DNA of 14,294 bases, from NCBI GenBank assembly GCA_037134895.1, contig JBAXLI010000090.1:1-14294 (forward strand), in the 5' to 3' direction. The translations under genes and the position numbers were made by a program. Below the pieces are notes generated by a model, which worked only from the letters and a program-made list of their open reading frames with translations, was not told the origin of the DNA and ran no database searches. The stretch comes from CAIRDP01 sp037134895. GTDB taxonomy: Bacteria > Bacteroidota > Bacteroidia > Bacteroidales > FEN-979. Below are positions 1-6,942 of this stretch, one piece after another. How positions within the stretch are numbered: the stretch's first letter is position 1; each line of letters starts with the position of its first letter.

Positions 1-50
1 AAAACTAATAAATTCCCAGACTTATGCTTCCTTTTGCAAACATAGGGCCT

Positions 51-112
51 GCATCTTGCATCTTGCATCCGTCATCCTGCATCTTGCATCTTGCATCTTG
101 CATCCTGCATCC
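51..112. repeat. Heptanucleotide tandem array, unit GCATCTT, about 9 copies
   Basis: Nine units in perfect 7-base register start at 51, 58, 65, 72, 79, 86, 93, 100 and 107. Five are exactly GCATCTT (51, 58, 79, 86, 93). The others vary at one or two bases (GCATCCG, TCATCCT, GCATCCT, and a truncated GCATCC). The array lies just downstream of the carboxyltransferase gene and codes for nothing visible. Function unknown; slipped-strand expansion is the likely origin. Confidence 0.9.
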
Positions 113-118
113 AATAAC

Positions 119-150
119 CTAATCCCCAATCCCTAACCCCTAATCCCTAC
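119..150. repeat. Second heptanucleotide array, unit CTAATCC, about 4.5 copies
   Basis: Units CTAATCC, CCAATCC, CTAACCC and CTAATCC start at 119, 126, 133 and 140, and a partial fifth starts at 147. The CTA of that fifth unit (147-149) is the reverse complement of the TAG stop of the carboxyltransferase gene, so the array runs right up to and includes the stop codon. Its sequence is unrelated to the GCATCTT array six bases away, although the unit length is the same. Confidence 0.8.
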
Positions 151-1754
151 ATCCTAAACACACCATACTCAGTCCTCTCATACCTCTTGTTCCGGCTTAC
201 AGCAATCGCCATAGCCAGCACCTTGCGGGTATCAGCCGGATCTATAATGCCATCATCCCACAATCTTGCAGTACTGTAATATGCCGAACCTTCATGCTCG
301 TATTTCTTCAGTATAGTTTCAAGCATCTTTTGTCTCTCGTCTGCGGATAAGGCTTTCCCCTGTGCCTTCAGCTGGTCTTCTTTTACCGTGATCAGTACAT
401 TGGCTGCCTGCTCTCCCCCCATAACCGATATCTTCGAGCTGGGGTACATCCATAAAAACCTCGGTTCATAAGCCCTTCCGGCCATGGCATAGTTGCCTGC
501 ACCGAAGGATCCCCCGAAGATCATGGTGAACTTGGGCACGTTGGCATTGGCAACCGCATGCACGAACTTGGCTCCGTCACGGGCAATGCCGGCTCTTTCA
601 TACTGTTTGCCTACGATAAAACCGGTGATGTTCTGCATGAACAGCAAGGGGATATTCCTCGAAGTGCAGAGCTCGACAAAATGTGCTCCCTTTAACGCTG
701 TCTCCCCGAACAGCACGCCGTTGTTGGCTATAATTCCAACCGGGAAGCCCATGATGTGTGCAAATCCAGTCACCAGGGTAGGGGCGTACCTTTCCTTGAA
801 TTCGTGAAACAGGCTTCCGTCGACTATCCTCGCGATAATTTCACGGGAATCGACAGGTTTCTTCAGGTCGAGTGGGAGTATCCCGTACAACTCATCCGCA
901 GGATAGAAAGGTTCTTTTACCTCCTGCATGTCGAGTTCCTGGAACTCCTGCCTGCTGATCGATTCGAAGATGTTCCTGCAGATCTGTATGGCATGCACAT
1001 CGTTTATCGCAAGATGGTCGGCCACACCGGAAATGCTGGTATGTACATCGGCCCCGCCCAGGTCCTCGGCACTGACTTCCTCGCCTGTCGCGGCTTTCAC
1101 CAGGGGCGGACCGCCAATGAAAATGGTTCCCTGTTTGCGCACTATGATGGTCTCGTCGCTCATGGCGGGTACGTAGGCACCGCCTGCTGTGCAGGATCCC
1201 ATGACCACCGCTATCTGCGGAATGCCCTTTGCCGAAAGCCTGGCCTGGTTGAAAAAGAAGCGTCCGAAATCGTATTTATCAGGAAACACCTGGGCCTGCT
1301 CGGGAAGAAAGACACCGCCCGAATCGACAAGGTATACGCAGGGAAGCCTGTTTTCCATGGCGATCTCCTGGGCCCTCACATGCTTCTTGATGCTTTCCTT
1401 CACATAAGTACCTCCCTTGACGGTGGCGTCGTTGGCAACTATCATGGTCTCCTTGCCATGGATCACGCCTATCCCTGTGATAATGCCGGCCGAGGGAAAT
1501 TCGTTATTGTAAAGGTCGTATGCCGCCAGGGCCGAGAGTTCGAGGAAAGGAGTGTTGCGGTCGACCAGCAGGTCAATCCTCTCCCGGGCCAGAAGTTTCC
1601 CTCTTTCTTTATGACGCTTCACAGCCTGCTCGGGCCCCCCCTGTTTCACCTTCTCAAGGGTCTGACGATAGGCATTCAGTACTTTCATATATTCTTCCCT
1701 GTTCTGCAAAAACTCGGGGGAAGTGGTATCTATCTTACTTTCAATACGAAACAT
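147..1754 (-). CDS. mccB: Methylcrotonoyl-CoA carboxylase, carboxyltransferase (beta) subunit
   Basis: Carboxyltransferase subunit of a biotin-dependent acyl-CoA carboxylase. It moves CO2 from carboxybiotin to 3-methylcrotonyl-CoA in leucine breakdown, in the cytoplasm. The 535 residues match the usual length and run end to end. Recognisable blocks are VDSGGVFLPEQAQVFPD (143-159), VVMGSCTAGGAYVPAMSDE (183-201), the stretch around GPPLVKAATGEEVSAEDLGG (215-234), and the C-terminal crotonase-fold half with NNGVLF (344-349), GGSFGAGNYAMAGRAYEPRF (414-433) and MGGEQAANVL (445-454). The ending WDDGIIDPADTR then GVFRM is the pattern of mitochondrial MCCC2. These blocks favour MCC over propionyl-CoA carboxylase, though the substrate is inferred. 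The biotin carboxylase/biotin carrier partner is not in the window. The gene diverges from the RSH operon, and its TAG stop lies in a heptamer array. Confidence 0.9.
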   Translation of the reverse strand: MFRIESKIDTTSPEFLQNREEYMKVLNAYRQTLEKVKQGGPEQAVKRHKERGKLLARERIDLLVDRNTPFLELSALAAYDLYNNEFPSAGIITGIGVIHGKETMIVANDATVKGGTYVKESIKKHVRAQEIAMENRLPCVYLVDSGGVFLPEQAQVFPDKYDFGRFFFNQARLSAKGIPQIAVVMGSCTAGGAYVPAMSDETIIVRKQGTIFIGGPPLVKAATGEEVSAEDLGGADVHTSISGVADHLAINDVHAIQICRNIFESISRQEFQELDMQEVKEPFYPADELYGILPLDLKKPVDSREIIARIVDGSLFHEFKERYAPTLVTGFAHIMGFPVGIIANNGVLFGETALKGAHFVELCTSRNIPLLFMQNITGFIVGKQYERAGIARDGAKFVHAVANANVPKFTMIFGGSFGAGNYAMAGRAYEPRFLWMYPSSKISVMGGEQAANVLITVKEDQLKAQGKALSADERQKMLETILKKYEHEGSAYYSTARLWDDGIIDPADTRKVLAMAIAVSRNKRYERTEYGVFRM

Positions 1755-1826
1755 AAATCGGGATTATCGGGCAACTAATTTAGAAACAATTTTAACAAAA
1801 TGAAATTTTCCTGCATCAAAATCATC

Positions 1827-1834
1827 TAATTTTG
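1827..1834 (+). promoter_or_regulatory. Bacteroidota -7 box (TAnnTTTG) for the RSH operon
   Basis: TAATTTTG matches TAnnTTTG exactly. The upstream partner is weak: TTTTC at 1806-1810 in place of TTTG. The final G is only 7 bases before the ATG at 1842. A start site 4-8 bases downstream of the box would give a leader of almost zero length, so this mRNA may be near-leaderless. The 87-base gap is shared with the divergent mccB gene. Confidence 0.5.
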
Positions 1835-1841
1835 CGCCTGA

Positions 1842-3833
1842 ATGAGTGATCAGGAAATAAAGCCTTTCGAGGGAATACTCTGGGAGAGCCTCTTGACCGA
1901 TCCCAGGATTGCAGCAGGGAAACCCCTGCTCGAAAAAGCATTGGGCTTTATGTACCAGCCCGAAATCCTGATTCAGTTTCCCTCCCTGCCCGCAGCATCA
2001 TTTGAGATTTCCTCTATCCTCCTCTACGAAATTGACCAGGATGCTGAGACCATTGCGGCTGTTATCCTGAAAGATATTCTTTCGAAAGGGAAGCTGAGCC
2101 TGGAGCAAATCGCTTCGGATTATAGCAAGGGGGTCGCCTTGCTCCTTGAGGGCCTTGGCAAAATGGACAGCTTCGATACGCGGAAGGCCCCTGCCAATGT
2201 CGAAAATTTTATCAAACTCCTGCTTACCAGCTCAGAGGATATCCGGGTGATCCTCATCCGCATTGCCATTAAACTATATGACCTCAGGCATATCGATGAG
2301 ACAAGCGGGGAGCAGAAATCCGAGATACTGAAGGATGCGGCTTTGCTGTATCTTCCGATGACCCACCGAATCGGGTTGTACAGGCTGAAAACTGAATTCG
2401 AAGAAAGGATCATGCGTCATACAAAGCACGATGTATACTGCCTGATTGAACACAAACTTGCCGAAACACATGCCGACCGCGACAGGTTTACCCGCGATTT
2501 CATCCGCCCGATAGAAGAAAGGTTACTGGAAAACGGTTTCAAATGCGAGATACGAAGACGCACCAAGTCAATTCCTTCCATCTACCGCAAGATGCAGGCC
2601 CAGAAGGTGGATTTCGAGAAGGTCTACGACATCTTTGCCATCCGTATTATTCTCAACGAGGTAGTCGAAAGCGAAAAAGCCGACTGCTGGAAGATCTATT
2701 CCCTGGTGACGGATATCTATACCCCGAATCCCCGCCGCCTCCGCGACTGGATATCTTTCCCAAAATCAACAGGGTATGAATCGCTTCATTCTACTGTGAT
2801 CGGCCCCGAGGGACGCTGGGTTGAGGTTCAGATCAGAACGAGGCGGATGGATGAGGTAGCTGAAAAAGGTGTTGCCGCTCACTGGAAATACAAGGCGGGA
2901 GAGAGCAGCAAAGAAGAGACTGACCTTTTCACGGCCATCCGCGAAATGCTTGAAACGCCTGTGAATAACCAGGGGGTGGTATCGAACAATGAGAAAAGGG
3001 CCCTGTACTCCGACGAAATTTTTATTTTCACGCCCAAAGGGGACCTTAAACGTTTGAAAAACGGGTATACCGTGCTTGACTTTGCATTCGAAGTTCATAC
3101 CACCATCGGGCATACCTGCACTGGCGCCATCGTAAACGGGAAGATAGTGCAGCTAAAGCATACCCTGAAGAACGGGGATACCGTCAAAATACTAACATCC
3201 AAGACCCAAAAACCAAACTCCGGCTGGCTTGAATTTGTACGCAGTCCGCGGAATATCGCCAGGGTGAAGCACGCCCTGAAAATGGAGCAGTATAAGGATG
3301 CAGACCTGGGCAAGGAGATTATCAAAAACAAGGTTCTGCAGCAGGAAATGGAGTTCACCGACCTGGTCATCCAGAAACTGGTCGATGCCTTCGAATGTGA
3401 GAACTACCTTGAACTTTACCAGAAGTTCGGGGAAGGGAAACTTGATCCGCTGAAGATCAAAAAGGCTCTGACTGATGTAAAGCCTGCGGCCCCTGCAGTC
3501 AGCACCCAGGTTGAAGAGCATTTTCCTGAGACTATCTCGAAAATACTCTCGGCCGACAAAGAGTTCCTCATCATCGACAACAGTAAAGAATCCTTTCACT
3601 ACCAGTTTGCCAAATGCTGCAGTCCGGCCCCGGGCAACAAGATCTTTGCATTTGTAAGCGTTTACCAGGGGGTTAAGATCCATCGCACCGAATGTCCGAA
3701 TGCAAGGCAGCTGATCATGAGATATCCATACAGGATCCTCGAGGCCAGGTGGAAGGAAGGCCTTCCGAAGCAGGAGGACAGGCGGCTGCAGGTTAAAGCT
3801 GTACCACAGGGGAAAAACGATAAAAAGAAATGA
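1842..3833 (+). CDS. RelA/SpoT-family (p)ppGpp synthetase with degenerate hydrolase domain and no ACT domain
   Basis: Makes the alarmone (p)ppGpp from ATP and GTP/GDP in the stringent response. Order: degenerate HD region (about 25-190), synthetase (about 225-350), TGS (391-452), helical part, and the RIS/zinc-finger-like block with FAKCCSP (589-595) and HRTECPN (614-620). The synthetase core looks intact: SIYRKM (246-251), YDIFAIRI (262-269), RLRDW (299-303), GYESLH (311-316), EVQIRT (328-333). In the HD region the usual LLHD is VILKD (74-78), and the second motif (KLADRLHN in active enzymes) reads KLYDLRH (144-150), so ppGpp hydrolysis is probably lost. At 663 residues it is shorter than the usual 720-740: it stops soon after RRLQVKA, where the ACT domain would begin. 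The stop overlaps the start of the next gene by 4 bases, so translation is probably coupled. Whether relA or rel is the right name is uncertain. Confidence 0.9.
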   Translation: MSDQEIKPFEGILWESLLTDPRIAAGKPLLEKALGFMYQPEILIQFPSLPAASFEISSILLYEIDQDAETIAAVILKDILSKGKLSLEQIASDYSKGVALLLEGLGKMDSFDTRKAPANVENFIKLLLTSSEDIRVILIRIAIKLYDLRHIDETSGEQKSEILKDAALLYLPMTHRIGLYRLKTEFEERIMRHTKHDVYCLIEHKLAETHADRDRFTRDFIRPIEERLLENGFKCEIRRRTKSIPSIYRKMQAQKVDFEKVYDIFAIRIILNEVVESEKADCWKIYSLVTDIYTPNPRRLRDWISFPKSTGYESLHSTVIGPEGRWVEVQIRTRRMDEVAEKGVAAHWKYKAGESSKEETDLFTAIREMLETPVNNQGVVSNNEKRALYSDEIFIFTPKGDLKRLKNGYTVLDFAFEVHTTIGHTCTGAIVNGKIVQLKHTLKNGDTVKILTSKTQKPNSGWLEFVRSPRNIARVKHALKMEQYKDADLGKEIIKNKVLQQEMEFTDLVIQKLVDAFECENYLELYQKFGEGKLDPLKIKKALTDVKPAAPAVSTQVEEHFPETISKILSADKEFLIIDNSKESFHYQFAKCCSPAPGNKIFAFVSVYQGVKIHRTECPNARQLIMRYPYRILEARWKEGLPKQEDRRLQVKAVPQGKNDKKK

Positions 3834-4600
3834 TGAAGGATGCCGTGATACAAGTTAAAAACGTGCACAAATCCTTCAAGGCTGTGCATGCGGTGCGTGG
3901 GATAAACCTTGAGATAATGAAAGGCCAGTTCGTTGCCCTTTTGGGTCCCAACGGAGCGGGCAAAACCACCATGGTCGAGATGATCGAAGGGATACAGAAG
4001 CCCGATAGCGGTGAGATCCTGATCATGGGGAAACCATGGAGCGGGAATGAAAAGGAGTTCAGGAAGATCATAGGGCTGTCGTTGCAGGAGACGAGGTTTA
4101 TCGATAAGCTTACTGTATTTGAGACCCTCAGGCTGTTCGGAAGTTTCTTCTCCCTGGGTACCGAACGATGTGAGGAGGTGATGAACCTGGTGGGACTCCA
4201 GGAAAAACGGAAGGCTTATGTAGTGAATCTTTCGGGCGGACAGCGGCAGCGGCTTGCGCTTGGTGTGGCGTTGCTGAACTATCCGAAGATACTGTTGCTG
4301 GATGAGCCAACTACCGGTCTGGATCCTCAGGCGAGGAGGGAAGTATGGATGATCCTCAAGAAGCTGAAGGATGCTTCTGAAACTTCGCTGATCCTCACTA
4401 CGCATTATATGGAAGAAGCCGAGCAGCTTTGCGATTACATCGTGATCATCGACCACGGGACCATTCTTAAAGAAGGCACACTGCCGGCCCTGCTTGGAAA
4501 ATCATCCGCCGACATTGAAAAAAAGGAAGAATACCATGGACCGCCGAGGAACCTTGATGAATTGTTCATCGAGCTTACGGGGAGACATTTAAATGAATGA
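3830..4600 (+). CDS. ABC exporter ATP-binding protein (CcmA/DrrA type)
   Basis: Cytoplasmic ATPase that powers the ABC-2 permease encoded next. All nucleotide-binding motifs are intact: Walker A GPNGAGKTT (39-47), Q-loop Gln86, signature LSGGQ (134-138), Walker B ILLLDE (154-159), D-loop GLD (163-165) and the switch His in LTTH (189-192). At 256 residues with a short C-terminal extension it fits the drug/polysaccharide exporter group rather than importers. Two ATG codons lie in tandem (3830 and 3833). The first overlaps the RSH stop as ATGA, which argues for translational coupling. Substrate unknown. Confidence 0.92.
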   Translation: MMKDAVIQVKNVHKSFKAVHAVRGINLEIMKGQFVALLGPNGAGKTTMVEMIEGIQKPDSGEILIMGKPWSGNEKEFRKIIGLSLQETRFIDKLTVFETLRLFGSFFSLGTERCEEVMNLVGLQEKRKAYVVNLSGGQRQRLALGVALLNYPKILLLDEPTTGLDPQARREVWMILKKLKDASETSLILTTHYMEEAEQLCDYIVIIDHGTILKEGTLPALLGKSSADIEKKEEYHGPPRNLDELFIELTGRHLNE

Positions 4601-4638
4601 AATAGCGAAATAGCGAAATAGCGAAATGGCGAAATCGG
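4600..4638. repeat. Octanucleotide tandem array, unit AAATAGCG
   Basis: Three exact AAATAGCG units (4600, 4608, 4616), then AAATGGCG (4624) and a partial AAATCGG (4632). The array starts on the last base of the ATPase stop codon. The ATG at 4626 sits inside the fourth unit, so translation from there would be repeat-encoded. Function unknown. Confidence 0.85.
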
Positions 4639-4673
4639 AAAATAAAATTTCGCTTTTCGCTATCTCGCCATTT
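4608..4673 (+). other. Long imperfect intercistronic hairpin built on the octamer array
   Basis: The segment 4608-4635 is nearly the reverse complement of 4647-4673. Block by block the arms pair AAATAGCG with AAATGGCG, AAATAGCG with AGATAGCG, AAATGGCG with AAAAGCG (one base missing) and AAAT with AAAT. The loop is about 11 bases (4636-4646). In the transcript this would be a stem of about 27 pairs between the ATPase and the likely permease start at 4683. It could protect mRNA ends, set the ATPase:permease ratio, or be a small mobile repeat remnant. No U-run follows, so it is not an obvious terminator. Confidence 0.6.
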
Positions 4674-4682
4674 AAAGATAAA

Positions 4683-5828
4683 ATGGTCAAACGAATCGCA
4701 AATTCCCAGCTCTGTCAATTGATCCTCGCCAACGCGAGAGAGCTCATTCGTGAGCCTGCCGTGCTTTTCTGGGGCATCGGCTTCCCTATCCTGATGTCGC
4801 TTGGACTTGGCGTGGCGTTTACGAAAAAGAAAGACATCACTGTGACGGTAGCGGTGATCGGCCGAAACCACCTGGTGCAGGCTCCCGGCGACAGTTCCTC
4901 GGAGATCCGGGACTTCCTTCTGAAGAACAAAGCTGAACTTAAGGTCAATGCTGACGGGACTGTCTCAAGGATTCTCAATGTCAGGGACGAAAAACTTGGA
5001 GGTACCACCTATATTTTCCACGATTACAGCTGGAGCCAGGCCATGGTGATGCTGAAGAGGGGCAACCTGAACCTGGTGATGGATGAGGCGATGGGACAGC
5101 TAAGGTATAACTTCGACCCCATGAACCCCGATGCCCAGCTTACTTACCTGAAGATCTCCAAACTGATGAAAGATCCGGAGCTGATCATCCGCCCTTCAGA
5201 ATCGGAAATAGAACCTCTGAGCGTCACCGGCACAAGATATATAGACTTCCTTGTGCCCGGACTGATATGCATGGGGGTGATGATGTCGAGCATGTGGGGT
5301 GTGAGTTACGACATTATTGAAAAACGATCGAAGAAGCTGCTTCGCCGGATGATCGCGACCCCGATGAAACGATCGAATTTCCTGGTCGCCCTCATCACAG
5401 TCAGGATTGCCATGAACTTCGTGGAAGCCTCCCTGCTGTTCCTGTTTTCCTGGCTGGTTTTCGATATCACCATACAGGGGAATATACCGGCTCTGCTGCT
5501 TTTCTTTCTAGCGGGGAACATCGCATTCGCCGGCATCGCTGTGTTCATGTCGTCAAACACGGCAAAGACCGAGATCGGCAATGGACTGATCAACCTGGTA
5601 AGCATGCCTATGATGGTGCTGTCGGGGGTCTTTTTCTCCTATCATAATTTCCCCGCTTGGAGCCTCCCGGTGATTCAGAAACTTCCCCTCACCATGCTTG
5701 CCGACGGGGTCCGCAGCATTTTTATCGAAGGCGCCGGATTCGCTCAGATCCTTATGCCCATGAGCGTGATGCTGGCGATCGGGCTGGTGTTTTTTACAGC
5801 CGGACTGAAGATCTTCAGATGGCATTGA
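4683..5828 (+). CDS. ABC-2 type transporter permease
   Basis: Inner-membrane partner of the preceding ATPase in an export system. From the ATG at 4683 the protein is 381 residues. It has a helix near residues 26-46 (around FWGIGFPILMSLGLGVAF), a hydrophilic extracytoplasmic domain (about 50-185), then five hydrophobic stretches near 187-210, 233-260, 268-290, 300-318 and 355-375. This is the ABC-2 plan, including a conserved-looking loop with EKRSKKLLRRMIATPMKR between helices 2 and 3. An upstream in-frame ATG at 4626 would add 19 residues. I prefer 4683 because the added part is encoded by the octamer repeat and hairpin, while family members normally begin shortly before the first helix. Substrate unknown; drug, lipid or surface-molecule export are all possible. 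Confidence 0.85.
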   Translation: MVKRIANSQLCQLILANARELIREPAVLFWGIGFPILMSLGLGVAFTKKKDITVTVAVIGRNHLVQAPGDSSSEIRDFLLKNKAELKVNADGTVSRILNVRDEKLGGTTYIFHDYSWSQAMVMLKRGNLNLVMDEAMGQLRYNFDPMNPDAQLTYLKISKLMKDPELIIRPSESEIEPLSVTGTRYIDFLVPGLICMGVMMSSMWGVSYDIIEKRSKKLLRRMIATPMKRSNFLVALITVRIAMNFVEASLLFLFSWLVFDITIQGNIPALLLFFLAGNIAFAGIAVFMSSNTAKTEIGNGLINLVSMPMMVLSGVFFSYHNFPAWSLPVIQKLPLTMLADGVRSIFIEGAGFAQILMPMSVMLAIGLVFFTAGLKIFRWH

Positions 5829-5881
5829 ACTGAGGGCGGATGTTCGTTGCGTTTGAATGGCCTTCTTTTCCACGTAAATGC

Positions 5882-5912
5882 TTGCTTTTTACCACTCAGT
5901 TTCGTATATTAG
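5882..5912 (+). promoter_or_regulatory. Candidate promoter for the cytidylate-kinase-like gene
   Basis: TTG at 5882-5884 is followed 20 bases later by TATATTAG (5905-5912), a 7/8 match to TAnnTTTG. The start codon at 5931 lies 18 bases beyond the box. Spacing fits the Bacteroidota pattern, but one consensus base is wrong. Confidence 0.35.
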
Positions 5913-5930
5913 AGGTCCAATACCCGTGTT

Positions 5931-6620
5931 ATGGAAAATCTACTTCTCAAGTACATGGGGCAGGGCCTGAACAAGGAAGCCGTTAAGGAGGCTGTCGGAC
6001 TCAGGCCCGTAGTTACGATCAGCAGGGAGTTTGGCTGCCCGTCCAAACTGATTGCCCAGATGCTGACCGAAACCATCAATCACAGGATAGTTGAGATACA
6101 CGAGAAAAAATGGAAATTCATAAATAAGGAAGTGCTGGAATCAGCAGCAGTTGAGCTTCAGCTTAATCCTTCAGATGTGAAGTACTTGCTGGGACTGGGT
6201 GAAAAGGGACTGCTTGAAGATTTCCTGGTGTCGTTTTCTTCAAACTATGTGAGCAATATCAAGGTAAAGCATACGCTGCGTAAAGTCATGAATACCATCG
6301 CAGATGCAGGCCATGTAATCCTGGTCGGCAGGGGAAGCGCCGCCATCCTGCACCACCGGCCTAACAGCCTTCACATACGGCTGATGGCGCCCGTAGAATG
6401 GAGGGTTCACTCTGTTTGCGAAATGAGGAATATCAATGCTGATGAAGCCAGGCGGTTGCTGGAGAATACCGACAAAAAACGGGCTGCCCTGTTTGAACTT
6501 ATACTCGGGCATAAGATGGATCCCTACATCTTCGATGTCGCCTTCAACTGTTCCACCCTCACGCGAAAAGAGATCGTTCACAGCATCACCGGCCTGATGG
6601 AAGCCCGGGAAATGCTCTGA
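5931..6620 (+). CDS. Cytidylate-kinase-like family protein
   Basis: 229-residue protein resembling the cytidylate-kinase-2 group of P-loop kinases. The block TISREFGCPSKLIAQML (29-45) occupies the place of the phosphate-binding loop, where family members usually read SREYGSGGxxIA. Here the glycine-rich part is CPSK, so the loop is unusual. VGRGSAAIL (132-140) is the second characteristic block. DKKRAALFE (181-189) looks like the arginine-bearing lid, and YIFDVAFNCSTLT (199-211) the usual strand near the end. The reaction is not established for this family; nucleoside monophosphate phosphorylation is an inference from the fold and should not be taken as CMP kinase activity. It is separated by 102 bases from the transporter and by 77 from the toxin-antitoxin pair, and appears to be a single-gene unit. 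Confidence 0.75.
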   Translation: MENLLLKYMGQGLNKEAVKEAVGLRPVVTISREFGCPSKLIAQMLTETINHRIVEIHEKKWKFINKEVLESAAVELQLNPSDVKYLLGLGEKGLLEDFLVSFSSNYVSNIKVKHTLRKVMNTIADAGHVILVGRGSAAILHHRPNSLHIRLMAPVEWRVHSVCEMRNINADEARRLLENTDKKRAALFELILGHKMDPYIFDVAFNCSTLTRKEIVHSITGLMEAREML

Positions 6621-6650
6621 TGTGAGTGTGTGATAAATGAGGACAAAAGA

Positions 6651-6682
6651 TTTGCAAAAAGTACCAAAAATTGGTACTTTTG
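6651..6682 (+). promoter_or_regulatory. Promoter of the parDE operon
   Basis: TTTG at 6651-6654 and TACTTTTG at 6675-6682 are separated by 20 bases. Both match the Bacteroidota consensus (TTTG, about 19-21 bases, TAnnTTTG). The start codon of the antitoxin lies 15 bases downstream of the box. An inverted repeat fills the space between the two elements. Confidence 0.7.
6657..6681. promoter_or_regulatory. Perfect 11-bp inverted repeat, probable ParD operator
   Basis: AAAAGTACCAA (6657-6667) and TTGGTACTTTT (6671-6681) are exact reverse complements separated by AAA. The repeat covers the space between the -33 and -7 elements and most of the -7 box. A ribbon-helix-helix antitoxin dimer bound here would block RNA polymerase. 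Autoregulation by antitoxin alone or by the antitoxin-toxin complex is the known scheme of the family; its use here is inferred from position. Confidence 0.65.
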
Positions 6683-6697
6683 CCACAAAACCAAATT

Positions 6698-6940
6698 ATG
6701 AGCAAGAATACGTCCATATCGTTAGGAGACCATTTCGAGAGCTTTGTTTCGGAAAATGTTGACTCGGGAAGATATCAGTCTGCCAGTGAAGTTATACGGG
6801 CCGGGTTAAGACTGCTGGAGCAGGAGGATAGAAAAGCAGCAGCCTTAAAAGAAGCTCTGGAGCTTGGAGAGAAAAATGGTATCGCACATGACTATAATTC
6901 AAAAAAGCATTTGAAGGAGCTTCATAAGAAACATGTATAG
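6698..6940 (+). CDS. parD: ParD-family antitoxin (ribbon-helix-helix)
   Basis: 80-residue antitoxin, predicted to bind and neutralise the ParE toxin made by the next gene and to repress their shared promoter. The N-terminus NTSISLGDHFESFVSENV (4-21) is the ribbon plus first helix, and the block YQSASEVIRAGLRLLE (26-41) is the second helix, both typical of ParD/CopG-type proteins. The charged C-terminal half (42-80) would wrap the toxin. The ATG at 6698 is chosen because an upstream in-frame TTG (6671) would lie inside the operator and promoter box. The toxin gene follows after 2 bases. The pair is visibly more AT-rich than the operon upstream, consistent with acquisition by transfer. Confidence 0.85.
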   Translation: MSKNTSISLGDHFESFVSENVDSGRYQSASEVIRAGLRLLEQEDRKAAALKEALELGEKNGIAHDYNSKKHLKELHKKHV

Positions 6941-6942
6941 AT

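Noticed and set aside
37..44. TATGTTTG on the minus strand, an exact TAnnTTTG match downstream of mccB
   Set aside because: No TTG/TTTG lies 19-21 bases upstream on that strand, and no gene follows within the window; an 8-base match with four free choices is easily chance.
51..112. CRISPR array
   Set aside because: The repeats are contiguous 7-base units with no spacers.
756..1778. Open frame of 340 codons on the plus strand opposite the carboxyltransferase gene
   Set aside because: The minus-strand protein matches the MCC beta family from end to end; the plus-strand translation has no recognisable motif and is a codon-bias shadow.
1755..1826. Promoter for mccB on the minus strand (TAAAATTG and TAAATTAG, each 7/8)
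   Set aside because: Neither has an upstream TTG at the right distance (22 or 13 bases), and the region is AT-rich enough to give such matches by chance.
3662..4456. Open frame of 264 codons antisense to the ABC ATPase and the RSH 3' end
   Set aside because: It crosses two real genes that carry all family motifs on the plus strand; its translation is rich in His, Leu and Phe with no motif.
6671..6697. Longer ParD starting at a TTG at 6671
   Set aside because: This start lies inside the operator and the -7 box, so it would not be transcribed; the ATG at 6698 gives a normal 80-residue antitoxin.
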